This document shows, piece by piece, positions 9,965 to 20,820 of a stretch of DNA of 38,959 nucleotides. The notes under the pieces are model-generated. The model saw nothing but the letters and a program-made list of their open reading frames with translations, was not told the origin of the DNA and did no database searches. Source of the DNA: an uncultured Granulosicoccaceae bacterium (GTDB lineage Bacteria > Pseudomonadota > Gammaproteobacteria > Granulosicoccales > Granulosicoccaceae); contig CALGJU010000127.1 in the NCBI GenBank assembly GCA_937928685.1, forward strand, positions 1-38,959, given 5' to 3'. A program made the translations under genes and the position numbers. Positions within the stretch are counted from its first letter, which is position 1, and each line of letters starts with the position of its first letter.

Positions 9965-11527
9965 ATGGCAACCGGTAAATTCAGTTTGCTGCGTTCCGGG
10001 TCTGTGGTCAGTGGCATGACGCTGTTGTCACGAATCCTCGGCTTCGTTCGTGACCAGGTGTTCGCCTATACGTTTGGTGCCGGCTCACTTACCGATGCCT
10101 TTTTGGTGGCCTTCAAAATCCCGAACTTTCTGCGCCGACTATTCGCAGAAGGGGCTTTCGCTCAGTCTTTTGTACCGGTTTTTTCAGAATACAAAGAAAC
10201 CCGGTCACCGGATGCACTCCGAGCCCTGGCAGCACAGGTCAGCGGTACCCTTGGCTGGATTGTTTTAGCCCTCAGTATTCTAGGCAGTGTGTTCGCACCC
10301 GCCCTGATTAGCCTGTTCGCTCCGGGCTTTGAAAACGGCGGCGAGCGCGCTGTGACGGCAACTGCTTTGCTGCGCATCACTTTTCCCTATCTGTTCTTCA
10401 TCTCTCTTGTTGCTTACTGCGGCAGCGTGCTAAACACGTTCCAGCGCTTCGCGGTACCGGCTTTTACGCCGGTGCTGCTGAACGTCTGCCTCATTACGGC
10501 CGCGCTGTGGGGCTCACAATTTTTTGCCGTGCCAGTAACAGCACTTGCCTGGGGCGTATTTGCAGCAGGGCTATCCCAGCTGCTGTTTCAGTTGCCATCA
10601 CTCTACCAACTCGGCTTATTGACGATGCCTAAATGGGGCTGGGCAGACAGTGGCGTACAAAAAATATTAAAACTCATGCTGCCGGCGATACTCGGCTCAT
10701 CAGTCGGCCAGATCAATTTGCTGCTAGATACCATTATCGCCTCGTTTCTGGTCGCTGGCAGTTTGAGCTGGCTTTATTTTGCAGACCGACTGGTTGAATT
10801 TCCTTTAGGCATCTTTGGCATCGCCATCGCCACCGTCATTCTTCCGCGATTGTCTGCAGCGCACTCAACTGATAAAGCCAGTGACTTCAATAACACCATG
10901 AGCTGGGGATTCAGGGCCGCCACCCTACTCGCCTTGCCCTCAGCCGCAGCACTTTTAGTCTTGGCAGCCCCGTTGATCGCCACATTGTTCGGCTATGGTG
11001 AGTTCCAACCGGAAGATGTGCGAATGTCCGCCTGGGCCTTACGCGCCTATGCGCTGGCACTGCCCGGCCTGGTATTGGTGAAAATTTTTGCACCCGGCTT
11101 TTTTGCACGCCAGAACACCCGCACTCCAGTTCGAATTGGCATTATCTCCATGATCAGCAATATGGCCTACAACATCATTTTTGTCGGTGCCATGATGCTG
11201 GCTGCCTTGCCGGCAGCTCATGCTGGGCTGGCACTGGCGACGGCGTTGTCTGCCAACCAGAATGCGTTCATGTTGTATCGACGTTTAAAGCAAGACAACA
11301 TTTACCATCTACAGGCATCAGATACAGCGACCCTCAAACGGGTATGCCTTGCAACTGCCGTGATGACCGTGATCATTCTACTGATCAACCCGAATGTCGA
11401 TGCCTGGTTGGCAATGCAGGCAATCGAACGGGCAACCCACTTAGCCGGTATAATCCTCGCTGCAATACTGGCTTACGGCGCGACTCTGCTCGCGACAGGC
11501 TTTAGACCCGCCAGCTACAGGGTGTAG
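9965..11527 (+). CDS. murJ: Lipid II flippase MurJ (MviN)
   Basis: MATGKFSLLRSGSVVSGMTLLSRILGFVRDQVFAYTFGAG...DAFLVAFKIPNFLRRLFAEGAFAQSFVPVFSEY. ORF track start at 9713 overlaps rpsT; ATG 9965 gives the canonical start. Confidence 0.95.
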   Translation: MATGKFSLLRSGSVVSGMTLLSRILGFVRDQVFAYTFGAGSLTDAFLVAFKIPNFLRRLFAEGAFAQSFVPVFSEYKETRSPDALRALAAQVSGTLGWIVLALSILGSVFAPALISLFAPGFENGGERAVTATALLRITFPYLFFISLVAYCGSVLNTFQRFAVPAFTPVLLNVCLITAALWGSQFFAVPVTALAWGVFAAGLSQLLFQLPSLYQLGLLTMPKWGWADSGVQKILKLMLPAILGSSVGQINLLLDTIIASFLVAGSLSWLYFADRLVEFPLGIFGIAIATVILPRLSAAHSTDKASDFNNTMSWGFRAATLLALPSAAALLVLAAPLIATLFGYGEFQPEDVRMSAWALRAYALALPGLVLVKIFAPGFFARQNTRTPVRIGIISMISNMAYNIIFVGAMMLAALPAAHAGLALATALSANQNAFMLYRRLKQDNIYHLQASDTATLKRVCLATAVMTVIILLINPNVDAWLAMQAIERATHLAGIILAAILAYGATLLATGFRPASYRV

Positions 11528-11578
11528 GTATTGTGTCAGTAAGCACAGGCATCAACTTTCAGGATTTAATCTAAACCA

Positions 11579-12517
11579 GTGGAACTTATACGCGGACTGT
11601 ACAACCTGCGAGAACATCATCGCGCCTGTGCAGTGACTATTGGCAATTTTGATGGAATACACCTCGGCCATCAAAACCTGATTGACACGGTTTGCCAGCA
11701 CGCAAACATGAACAATCTACGTGCTTGTGTGGTCAGCTTTGAGCCTTTACCGGTAGAGTTTTTTGTGGCCAAAGACAAGCGCCCGCACAGGCTGACATCG
11801 CTGCGCGAGAAAATAACGGTACTTGGCACACTCCCGGTTGATCAACTCCTGTTGTTAAAATTTAACCACAGCCTCGCCAATACCACTGCTGCTGATTTTA
11901 TCAGGCAAGTGCTGATAGACGGACTGAACACAAAATACTTACTGGTCGGTGATGACTTTCAATTTGGTAAAGATCGCGAAGGCAATTTCGACACGCTACA
12001 GGCCGCCAGCAAGCACTACGGATTTGAATTACAGCAGGCGAGCACCCTGGTGGCTGCAAATGATCGGATATCAAGCACCAGGGTCCGCGCACTGCTGGCC
12101 GATGGTGATCTCGATTCAGCAGCAGAACTGCTGGGCAGAAGCTATTCTCTACAGGGACGGGTTGAATACGGCGCTCAGCTGGGCCGTACTTTGGGATTTC
12201 CGACAGCAAATATAGCGCTCAATGATCACAACCCTCCGTTGCGCGGTGTCTATGCGGTCGGCGTGACCAACACCGAACATCCACAAAACATCCACAATGG
12301 AATTGCCAATATCGGGGTCAAGCCCACTGTCAACGGAATGCGTCTGAGCCTTGAGGTGCATTTGCTGGATTTTGCTGCTGATTTATACGGACAACGATTG
12401 CGAGTAAATTTTATGCACAAACTCAGAGATGAAAAGAAGTTTTCCGGTTTAGATGAATTGAAGTCCGCTATTGCAACTGATGAGCAAAACGCCCGACAAT
12501 GGTTTACCCGAAAATAA
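11579..12517 (+). CDS. ribF: Bifunctional riboflavin kinase / FAD synthetase (GTG start)
   Basis: VTIGNFDGIHLGHQNLI, VGDDFQFGKDREGNFDTL, ISSTRVRALLADGDL, LGRTLGFPTANI, GVYAVGV. Confidence 0.95.
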   Translation: MELIRGLYNLREHHRACAVTIGNFDGIHLGHQNLIDTVCQHANMNNLRACVVSFEPLPVEFFVAKDKRPHRLTSLREKITVLGTLPVDQLLLLKFNHSLANTTAADFIRQVLIDGLNTKYLLVGDDFQFGKDREGNFDTLQAASKHYGFELQQASTLVAANDRISSTRVRALLADGDLDSAAELLGRSYSLQGRVEYGAQLGRTLGFPTANIALNDHNPPLRGVYAVGVTNTEHPQNIHNGIANIGVKPTVNGMRLSLEVHLLDFAADLYGQRLRVNFMHKLRDEKKFSGLDELKSAIATDEQNARQWFTRK

Positions 12518-12608
12518 TTCATCAAAAAGCGTATTAAGAAGAAATCAGTGAGCATCACGCTTTCTATGCAGCTTTGTAAAAAGTGCCTACCCACACAGAG
12601 ACTCCACA

Positions 12609-15434
12609 GTGAGTAATTACAAACACACGTTAAACTTGCCGAAGACCGATTTCCCGATGCGTGGGAACCTGGCAAATCGCGAGCCTGAGACCCTTGCCCG
12701 CTGGCAAGCGCTCGACATTTATAAAAAAATTCGAGAGGCCTCTGTCAATCGGGAAAAGCAATTTGTGCTTCACGATGGCCCTCCTTATGCCAATGGTGAT
12801 ATTCACATTGGTCATGCGGTAAATAAAGTCATTAAAGACATGATCATCAAAAGCAAACAGCTTGATGGTTATAACTCACCTTATATTCCGGGCTGGGACT
12901 GCCATGGATTGCCGATTGAAAACAAAGTGGAATCGGAAATTGGCAGGCCGGGTGAAAAAGTCGATGAGGCGACTTTCAGAGCGCGCTGTCGTGAATACGC
13001 ACAACAGCAGATCAACGGCCAGCGCGAAGACTTCAAACGCCTTGGAATATTTGGTGATTGGGATAATCCCTATCTCACCATGGACTTTGAAAACGAAGCC
13101 GGGATCGTCAGAGCGCTTGGCAGGATGATCGAAAACGGTCACGTCTACAAAGGCACCCGGCCGGTTTACTGGAGTATCGGGGCACGCTCGGCACTGGCAG
13201 AGGCGGAAGTTGAATACCGTGATAAAAAATCCACCTCTGTTGATGTCAGATTCAGCGCTGTAGACAACGAAGCGCTACACCAAGCCTGCAACAGCTCACG
13301 TACTGAGCTGCCATTGTCTGTGGTTATCTGGACCACTACACCATGGACTCTGCCCGGCAATCTCGCTGTTGCACTACACCCTGAGCTTGAGTATTCGGTG
13401 GTCGAATGCGATCTGGGTTCAGGTGAAGAATGCCTGGTATTCGCTACCGAGCTGGTTGAATCCTGCATGAAACGGTACCAATGCGAATCGTATAAAACCG
13501 TTTCCGTATTTACCGGCAGCAGCCTCGAAAAAGTATTACTGCAACATCCCTTTTATCAGCGCACCTCTCTGATTGTGCTTGGCGACTATGTCACTACCGA
13601 GGCGGGCACAGGCGCTGTACACACGGCTCCTGACCATGGTGTGGATGACTTTATTGTCGGCAAGCAATACGACCTTGGCTTACTAAATAATGTCAGCGCT
13701 ACCGGAAGCTATGAACCATGGGTTGAAAAATTCGCCGGTGAACATGTATACAAAGTCGAAGAACATATTCTCGACGAGCTAAAAGCCGCCAGCAAACTCG
13801 TGCTGAGCGAATCATTCGAACACAGTTATCCACACTGCTGGCGCACCAACACGCCGATTATCTTTCGCACCACCCCGCAGTGGTTCGTCAGTATGGAAAA
13901 AGAAAACCTCAGAGCCGATGCACTGGCAGCAATTAAAACCGTTCGATGGGTGCCTGCGTGGGGCGAAGACAGAATCAACGGAATGATCGACAAGCGGCCT
14001 GACTGGTGTATTTCAAGGCAGCGCTATTGGGGCGTCCCCATCACTCTCTTTATTCATAAAGAAACCGGTGAAATGCATCCTGACACGCTGCAACTGCTTG
14101 AACAGGCGGCACAGCATATCGAAAAGGGGGGCATACAAGCCTGGTCTGATCTAGGCATTGACGACTTTATAAAAGAAGATGCCGATCAATACGAAAAATC
14201 AACCGACGTATTAGATGTCTGGTTTGACTCCGGTACGACCTACGCACACGTCCTTCAAAAGCGTGGTCAGCCCTACCCTGCCGATATGTATCTGGAAGGT
14301 TCAGATCAACACCGCGGGTGGTTTCACTCATCACTACTGACCAGTGTCTCAATCAATGGCATTGCACCTTACAAGCAAGTGTTAACGCACGGTTTTACCG
14401 TTGATGCCAAAGGCCGCAAGATGTCAAAGTCTGTCGGCAATGTCATCGCACCACAAAAAGTCATGAAGACACTTGGCGCAGATATCATTCGCCTGTGGGT
14501 GTGTTCTGCAGACTACCGCGGGGAGATGAGTGTTTCTGATGAAATTCTTAATCGCATGTCTGACTCATACCGACGCATCAGAAATACCATCCGTTTTCTT
14601 CTGTCCAACCTCAACGGCTTCGATCCGGATACTGATTTAATCGCCATTGAAGATATGCTGGCTTTGGATCAATGGGCTGTGGACCGCTCACTGGCACTTC
14701 AAGAAGAAATACGCGTCGCTTTTGACGACTATCAGTTTCATACAGTTTATCAGCGGCTACATAATTTCTGCACCACGGAACTAGGTGGTTTTTATCTGGA
14801 TATCGTTAAGGACAGACAGTACACCACCCAGGCTGACAGCCATGCACGGCGCTCGGCACAGTCTGCGATGTATCATATCGCAGAGGCAATGACGCGCTGG
14901 ATAGCACCCGTATTGAGTTTTACCGCTGAAGAAATCTGGACACATCTGCCAGGTGAACACAGTGAAACTATTTTCACTGAAACTTACTATGACAAACTAA
15001 AACCACTGGCTGCCAGCTCGATCTATAGCAAAGAAGAGTGGGACAACATCGTGCAGATTCGTATTGAGGTATCACGTGCACTTGAAAAGCTTCGAGTAGA
15101 AAGTTTGATCGGTGGTTCATTGGATGCAGAAGTGAATCTCTATTGCGACGCTGATACGGTATCTCTGTTAAAGCGAATTGGCGATGAACTCAGATTTATA
15201 CTGATCACCTCTGAAGCAGGTGTTAACAGTTTGGTCGACAAACCGGAAACCGCTGAAAAGGCCGAGCTTGAACAAGGCGAATTATGGATCAGCGCCAGGG
15301 CATCAGAACAGCCTAAGTGTGATCGCTGCTGGCACCACAGAAGTGATGTAGGCACCGTGGACAGTCATCCGGATCTTTGCGCACGTTGTGTGCAAAATGT
15401 TGATGGTGACGGCGAACCCCGACAATTTACCTAA
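12609..15434 (+). CDS. ileS: Isoleucyl-tRNA synthetase (GTG start)
   Basis: [24 protein letters not shown] (HIGH), [20 protein letters not shown] (KMSKS), C-terminal zinc motif CDRCWHH...CARC. Confidence 0.98.
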   Translation: MSNYKHTLNLPKTDFPMRGNLANREPETLARWQALDIYKKIREASVNREKQFVLHDGPPYANGDIHIGHAVNKVIKDMIIKSKQLDGYNSPYIPGWDCHGLPIENKVESEIGRPGEKVDEATFRARCREYAQQQINGQREDFKRLGIFGDWDNPYLTMDFENEAGIVRALGRMIENGHVYKGTRPVYWSIGARSALAEAEVEYRDKKSTSVDVRFSAVDNEALHQACNSSRTELPLSVVIWTTTPWTLPGNLAVALHPELEYSVVECDLGSGEECLVFATELVESCMKRYQCESYKTVSVFTGSSLEKVLLQHPFYQRTSLIVLGDYVTTEAGTGAVHTAPDHGVDDFIVGKQYDLGLLNNVSATGSYEPWVEKFAGEHVYKVEEHILDELKAASKLVLSESFEHSYPHCWRTNTPIIFRTTPQWFVSMEKENLRADALAAIKTVRWVPAWGEDRINGMIDKRPDWCISRQRYWGVPITLFIHKETGEMHPDTLQLLEQAAQHIEKGGIQAWSDLGIDDFIKEDADQYEKSTDVLDVWFDSGTTYAHVLQKRGQPYPADMYLEGSDQHRGWFHSSLLTSVSINGIAPYKQVLTHGFTVDAKGRKMSKSVGNVIAPQKVMKTLGADIIRLWVCSADYRGEMSVSDEILNRMSDSYRRIRNTIRFLLSNLNGFDPDTDLIAIEDMLALDQWAVDRSLALQEEIRVAFDDYQFHTVYQRLHNFCTTELGGFYLDIVKDRQYTTQADSHARRSAQSAMYHIAEAMTRWIAPVLSFTAEEIWTHLPGEHSETIFTETYYDKLKPLAASSIYSKEEWDNIVQIRIEVSRALEKLRVESLIGGSLDAEVNLYCDADTVSLLKRIGDELRFILITSEAGVNSLVDKPETAEKAELEQGELWISARASEQPKCDRCWHHRSDVGTVDSHPDLCARCVQNVDGDGEPRQFT

Positions 15435-15460
15435 CTTACCCACGACTTACCTGGCAACTC

Positions 15461-15967
15461 ATGAAGAAAATATACTTTGGTCTGACAGCACTGGTTATTC
15501 TGCTTGATCAAATCACCAAATGGATGGCTAACACCCAGCTCACCATGCATGAGCAGAATCCGGTGATGCCGTTTTTTAATTTCACCTTAATGTACAACTA
15601 TGGGGCGGCTTTCAGTTTTTTGAGCAATGCCGGCGGTTGGCAGCGTTGGTTTTTCACTATTGTGGCAGTCGCCATCAGTATTGTGCTGATCGTCTGGCTG
15701 CTACGGTTAAAAACTCACGAAAAATGGTTGGGCTTTGGCCTGGCGCTGGTGCTGGGCGGTGCTATTGGCAACGTGATCGATCGGGTGCGTCTGGGTTACG
15801 TGATAGACTTTATTCAGTGGTTTGCCCATTGGCGTGGTGACACTTTCTACTGGCCGGCTTTTAATATTGCTGATGCCGCCATATTGACCGGTACTGCGCT
15901 AATTCTTCTCAGCTCTTTTTTTATTGCTGATGATCCCCAAGATACCTCTGTGTCAAACAACACCTAA
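15461..15967 (+). CDS. lspA: Lipoprotein signal peptidase II
   Basis: [46 protein letters not shown]; follows ileS. Confidence 0.96.
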   Translation: MKKIYFGLTALVILLDQITKWMANTQLTMHEQNPVMPFFNFTLMYNYGAAFSFLSNAGGWQRWFFTIVAVAISIVLIVWLLRLKTHEKWLGFGLALVLGGAIGNVIDRVRLGYVIDFIQWFAHWRGDTFYWPAFNIADAAILTGTALILLSSFFIADDPQDTSVSNNT

Positions 15968-15990
15968 GAAGTAAAAAAAGCGAGCGCTCA

Positions 15991-16929
15991 ATGGAAATAT
16001 TAATGGCCAACCCGAGAGGGTTTTGCGCAGGCGTTGATCGCGCCATAGAAATCGTTGAGCGGGCGCTGGAACTATTTGGCGCACCTATCTATGTACGTCA
16101 CGAAGTGGTTCACAATAAATATGTGGTTGACGGTCTTCGCGACAAAGGCGCTATTTTTGTTGACGAACTTCACGAAGTGCCCGACGACAGTACTGTGATC
16201 TTCTCCGCTCATGGTGTGTCCAGAGCAGTTGAGCTGGAAGCGCAAACCCGCCAACTCCAGGTCTTTGATGCCACTTGTCCGCTGGTAACCAAAGTTCATA
16301 TCGAAGTGGTTAAATACGCCAAAGAAGGGCGTGAAGTCATTTTAATCGGCCATGCCGGGCACCCGGAAGTTGAGGGCACCATGGGGCGCTACGACACCCA
16401 GTGGGGTGGTCGCATCTTATTGATCGAAACCCCGGAGGATGTCGAGTCATTAAAAGTTGAAGACCCGGCACAGCTTGCATTTGTATCTCAAACAACACTC
16501 TCTGTTGATGACACCCACGACATCATTGCACGCTTAAAAGAACGCTATCCACACATCGCAGCGCCACGCAAAGACGACATCTGCTACGCCACTCAGAATC
16601 GACAAGACGCGGTGAAAATTCTCTGTCGTGATGCCGATATGTTGCTGGTTGTCGGCGCGCAGAACAGCTCTAACTCTAATCGCCTTAGAGAACTGGGGGA
16701 ACGTGCTGGTATTCCGTCTTATTTGATCGCCGACTCAAGTGCTATACAGTCAGAGTGGCTTAAAGAAGATCTGAAAATTGGCGTTACCGCTGGCGCCTCA
16801 GCGCCTGATGAGCTGGTTCAGCAGGTAATTGAGCACCTGAAGTCTTGTGGCGCGAGCGTGGTAAATGAGGTTGCAGGCGTTGTGGAAACCATATCTTTCA
16901 GTATTCCCAGGCAATTGCGAAAAGACTGA
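15991..16929 (+). CDS. ispH: 4-hydroxy-3-methylbut-2-enyl diphosphate reductase
   Basis: [73 protein letters not shown]. Confidence 0.97.
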   Translation: MEILMANPRGFCAGVDRAIEIVERALELFGAPIYVRHEVVHNKYVVDGLRDKGAIFVDELHEVPDDSTVIFSAHGVSRAVELEAQTRQLQVFDATCPLVTKVHIEVVKYAKEGREVILIGHAGHPEVEGTMGRYDTQWGGRILLIETPEDVESLKVEDPAQLAFVSQTTLSVDDTHDIIARLKERYPHIAAPRKDDICYATQNRQDAVKILCRDADMLLVVGAQNSSNSNRLRELGERAGIPSYLIADSSAIQSEWLKEDLKIGVTAGASAPDELVQQVIEHLKSCGASVVNEVAGVVETISFSIPRQLRKD

Positions 16930-17148
16930 CCGCAGGTCATAAAACCAGGTCGTTAATCCGGATTATTCACCAACGACGCACTAAAATCCCGATCACTGCT
17001 ATACAACGCTGCTTGCATAGCAGACCTTTCAAATCAAAACGTTGCAGCAATGTGCTGTACGACACGTTACGTAACAAACCCCTAAACCTTCAATGACTAT
17101 CGCCGATGCAACCTCATAGCATCACTAAAATAATCATGGGCGTGAAAC

Positions 17149-18432
17149 GTGTTCAATTTCGACTCAAAATCTTCTGCTGCGGCTGACGCCGAATCAAATG
17201 ACATCGGTGAGTTACTGGCGCTCGCTGCCCGTCTAACCCCGATCTCAGATCTGAACGAAGCAAATAGAATTACTATCTGCAAATCTGCCACGCTCGTTAA
17301 CATCAATCGTTCTACCGCACTCGCAGCAAACAAAGAGCACCGGTGGTTCACCTATCTGTTTGAAGGACAGGTAGAAGTTCGCAACGCTAAAGACAAAGAC
17401 GAAACGGATACCGTGAACGCCAACACCGACCGTTCGTTGCAGCCAGTTCTGAAAGAATTCACGCAGCATCACTCTATTGCCACCAAAACAACGGCCACCC
17501 TGGTCCGATTCGGCCGCGAGTTGTTCGAGATCTTGCTAAAAGAACAGCAGAAGAATGCGACGAAGGTTCACGACGTCCGCGTCTCCGAAAATGACAACAT
17601 CATTTTTGACAGTATCGTCGAATCATTTGAACAGCGAACCGTCAATCTCAACTGCCAGGCGGCAGTAGGTGCAAAAATTGGTGAGCTGGTGAAACTCGGC
17701 ACCATGGGAATACCAGAGCTTTCAATGGCACTGGTCGCAGATCCAGCCCTGACTGCTCACACCATGCACGAAGCAAACAAGCTGGCAGGAAAAGGCGAGA
17801 CAACGCAAACCATGCGTGGTGCCATCACCCGACTGGGAGTTGAAAGTGCTAACCAGCTGGCAATAAAAATTCCTACCGAGCAGCCATGGCAAGCAGCCAG
17901 CCCTGTCATCCAGCAGCTCATGACAAACTACCAACGTAGAGCCACCCTTACCGCAGCGATTTGTAAAGTCTTTGCCAAGTCAGTTCCTCACCTTACTGAC
18001 GAGCGCGCGCACCTTATCGGCCTGATGGCAGATATCGGAGAACTGATGGTGATAGGTCACGCCAACAAGCATCCGGAACAATTCACTGATGCAGAAGCGT
18101 TGCAATTCTCGGCTCGAAACCTTCGTGAGCTGGTCGGTACCTGGCTATTGAGCGCCTGGGGGTTCAATGAGAACTTCATTGAGGCAGTCGAGTCTGCACG
18201 TGATTTCTATCGCAATCACACCGGAGACATCACTTACGCCGACCTCGTCACCGCCGCTCTACTGACGATCGAAACGGAATTACCCGAAGGTGAAAACAAG
18301 TCAATTCCAAGTGTTGTGAACCTATTGCTGCCTCGCAAGCTGCAACAAGCCGGTATCGATCTGAAAAACCCACAACCGATCCTGCAGCAGGCAGCGGCTG
18401 AACTAAACGGCCTGCAGAAACTGCTCCAGTAA
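17149..18432 (+). CDS. HDOD-domain protein with a possible divergent cyclic-nucleotide-binding-like N-terminal domain
   Basis: C-terminal half (ELVKLGTMGIPELSMALVADPALTAHTMHEANKLAG...LIGLMADIGELMV) resembles HDOD. N-terminal half (CKSATLVNINRSTALAANKEHRWFTYLFEGQVEV) is weakly CRP-like. GTG start. Confidence 0.65.
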   Translation: MFNFDSKSSAAADAESNDIGELLALAARLTPISDLNEANRITICKSATLVNINRSTALAANKEHRWFTYLFEGQVEVRNAKDKDETDTVNANTDRSLQPVLKEFTQHHSIATKTTATLVRFGRELFEILLKEQQKNATKVHDVRVSENDNIIFDSIVESFEQRTVNLNCQAAVGAKIGELVKLGTMGIPELSMALVADPALTAHTMHEANKLAGKGETTQTMRGAITRLGVESANQLAIKIPTEQPWQAASPVIQQLMTNYQRRATLTAAICKVFAKSVPHLTDERAHLIGLMADIGELMVIGHANKHPEQFTDAEALQFSARNLRELVGTWLLSAWGFNENFIEAVESARDFYRNHTGDITYADLVTAALLTIETELPEGENKSIPSVVNLLLPRKLQQAGIDLKNPQPILQQAAAELNGLQKLLQ

Positions 18433-18472
18433 AACGCCCTCACTGCAACAAGCAGTCTCTCGCAACATCAAA

Positions 18473-18496
18473 CCACCCCGCCATTTCGCGGGGTGG
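18473..18496. other. 9-bp perfect inverted repeat (hairpin) after the HDOD gene
   Basis: CCACCCCGC-CATTTC-GCGGGGTGG; no T run follows. Confidence 0.8.
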
Positions 18497-18644
18497 ACCC
18501 CGCCTCGAAACACCCTGCTGCCAGGGTTCATGCTAAGATCTTTCCGATTTATCTTTCAGACCTGAATATGTCGTGCTTGCGCTATTACAACACTCGCAGG
18601 CTGCTTATTCAGCAAACTTGACAGCTATTAAGGAGGGGTATCAG

Positions 18645-19127
18645 GTGCACATTAGACGGTTGAGCTGGCTCAGTGTCATTTTCACGCTCCTGATTGCATC
18701 CGGATTACTTGCTTCCGGCTGTGCAAGCATTGTCTCAAAACCACTTAAACCGACCATTGAGCTGATCAGTGTCAGACCACTTAATATCAGCCTGACGGAT
18801 CAAAAGCTGCGTTTCGAGCTAAAAGTAAGCAATCCCAATACATTTGATATGCCTATCGAGGCGGTCGATTTTATCGCGCGCTTCAACAACACCAATATCG
18901 CCAGCGGTAAAAGTACTCAATCGGTAACTGTCGGCGCAAAGAGTGACGCTATATTGTCTCTTGATGTCACAGCCGGGGTCGATCGATTGGCGAGCACCCT
19001 GTCAACTCTTCTACAGGGGCAATCCCTTAATCTGGAATACGAATTATCCGGTTCAGTTAAAGTATCCACCTGGCCCACACCCATTCCATTTGATGTAATA
19101 GGTGCAATGGACGTGAAAGACACCTAA
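18645..19127 (+). CDS. LEA type 2 / WHy-like lipoprotein
   Basis: AAGGAGGGG ribosome-binding site precedes GTG 18645 (ORF track start 18573). Signal peptide ending LLASGCAS; FELKVSNPNTFDMPIEAVDFIARFNNTNIASGKS resembles LEA14/WHy domains. Confidence 0.75.
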   Translation: MHIRRLSWLSVIFTLLIASGLLASGCASIVSKPLKPTIELISVRPLNISLTDQKLRFELKVSNPNTFDMPIEAVDFIARFNNTNIASGKSTQSVTVGAKSDAILSLDVTAGVDRLASTLSTLLQGQSLNLEYELSGSVKVSTWPTPIPFDVIGAMDVKDT

Positions 19128-19236
19128 CAGGTAAGATTCCGGAGTCCGACTGATCAGAATTCAGTGAGATCCAGCGAACGTGAGCACTCCATAGCGGGAG
19201 CACCGCGGCAATACAAAACAGGTTTACGATAACAAT

Positions 19237-19899
19237 ATGCTCCGTCCCGTAATTAATGAAGCCAATATCAGCCAGCCGGAACGTCCCGTACAGAGAAGCC
19301 GCAGCGACCTCAAAAGCACTAAGTTCAGTTACGCTGATTTCGCCAAACAGCTCGCCCAGGAGCCTATCTCAACAGGCGCTATTGCACCATCATCACAACT
19401 GCTCGCCAGGCAGGTCGTTCAGCAAGCTGCGCTTTCTGATGCCAAAACAGTGGTAGAGCTCGGGCCGGGTACCGGAGTATTTACAGAGCAAATAATCAGC
19501 AGGCTTTCTCACGACGCGACATTTTTTGCCATCGAGCTCAATCCGGCTTTCGTTGCCGCCACTAAAAATCGCTGCCCGACTGCAAAGGTTTATCATGACG
19601 CCGCCACCAGCCTGCCTGAATACCTACAGAAGAATGACCACGTACACGCAGATTGCATTGTTTCAAGCTTGCCCTGGACGATCTTCGATGAAGAAGAACA
19701 AGACCAGATACTCAACGCGATATCTATCTCACTGAAACCCGGTGGCGTATTTATTTCAATCATTTATCTTGGCGCTAAGTTCAGATCACGCGGCAGATAC
19801 TTTATAAACAAGCTGCCTACACATTTCTCATCAGTTGAAAACACACCCACAGTGTGGCGTAACTTGCCACCCAGCCAAGTTTATCGCTGTATTAAATAA
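19237..19899 (+). CDS. Class I SAM-dependent methyltransferase, phospholipid N-methyltransferase (PmtA)-like
   Basis: ISTGAIAPSSQLLARQV, VVELGPGTGVFTEQI, FFAIELNPAFVAATKNRCP, DCIVSSLPWTIF. Confidence 0.75.
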   Translation: MLRPVINEANISQPERPVQRSRSDLKSTKFSYADFAKQLAQEPISTGAIAPSSQLLARQVVQQAALSDAKTVVELGPGTGVFTEQIISRLSHDATFFAIELNPAFVAATKNRCPTAKVYHDAATSLPEYLQKNDHVHADCIVSSLPWTIFDEEEQDQILNAISISLKPGGVFISIIYLGAKFRSRGRYFINKLPTHFSSVENTPTVWRNLPPSQVYRCIK

Positions 19900-19902
19900 A
19901 TC

Positions 19903-20631
19903 ATGCCCTTTAACTTACGTTCTTTCTCCCTCTTTAAAAAGCTATTCAAACAACGGAGTGCAGACGAACCTGCAACCGATAGATCTACAGACATAGAAGC
20001 CATCAAAAACAGAAGAGAACGTTTTTCCGATTGGCTGTCACCCAAACCTGATGCCATTAAGCTCTACCCGGGTGAAAACGAACTATTTCGGAAAGGTTTG
20101 ATACTGGTTACCGACACCCGGCTTGCTTACATCGATCCGTTTGATCGTATGCTAAAAACTTATATGTTTGAACACATGATCAGCATGCATAAGCAATTTT
20201 ACAGAACAACACTGTTTAATCGCAGACTCTGTAAAGGCCTACTTATAATCAGCTTACTGGTACTGTTGATCATTCTCACGATCGATCTTCTCGACAGCAA
20301 CTCAAGTGGCTTCTTTCTTATTTATGTGCCATTGCTTGCGAGTATCGCGCTTGGTGTAAAAGTGTGGAATGACATGAAACCCAGGTATGTTATTCACTGG
20401 AGAATGAGCGACCTGACCTACGAAGAGATCGTACAGGAACCCATACTGCGAGAACGCCTTCTTGGTAGCACCAAGCGCGAAGACTTCATGAACGCGTTGG
20501 CTGACGCGATGAATCAAGCTTTATCGGGTAAATCCTGGTCGCCGGAGCACAATGCACCAGTGTCCCCTTCCCCAGCTGCTGTGATTGACGCAAAACCGGC
20601 GCTAAAGCTTGTGACGGACAATTACGAATAG
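19903..20631 (+). CDS. Uncharacterised membrane protein with a bacterial PH-like region split by a transmembrane hairpin
   Basis: LYPGENELFRKGLILVTDTRLAYIDPFDRMLKTYMFEHMISMH resembles bacterial PH-domain strands; TM segments LLIISLLVLLIILTIDLL and FFLIYVPLLASIALGV. Confidence 0.55.
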   Translation: MPFNLRSFSLFKKLFKQRSADEPATDRSTDIEAIKNRRERFSDWLSPKPDAIKLYPGENELFRKGLILVTDTRLAYIDPFDRMLKTYMFEHMISMHKQFYRTTLFNRRLCKGLLIISLLVLLIILTIDLLDSNSSGFFLIYVPLLASIALGVKVWNDMKPRYVIHWRMSDLTYEEIVQEPILRERLLGSTKREDFMNALADAMNQALSGKSWSPEHNAPVSPSPAAVIDAKPALKLVTDNYE

Positions 20632-20820
20632 TCAGGCTTACAAACATATGGACACGTTCAAATAAACTGCCAATAGCGGCATTAGCTATAGAACAATCCA
20701 TCCACAGCAAAAGCTCCAACTCACCCTCTCACTGCAATCAAAACAGACTGATAGTGTTACATAAAAAAACGTGTAAACTATTTCTCAATAAGCTATCTAG
20801 ACAACGCGGCGGGGTGCAGA

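Noticed and set aside
12250-12675. 141-aa antisense ORF across the ribF/ileS junction
   Set aside because: It lies opposite two clear genes and its composition looks like a reverse-complement reading frame; no domain recognised.
17066-17075. Palindrome GTTACGTAAC between ispH and the HDOD gene
   Set aside because: A 10-bp palindrome alone is too common to support an operator call.
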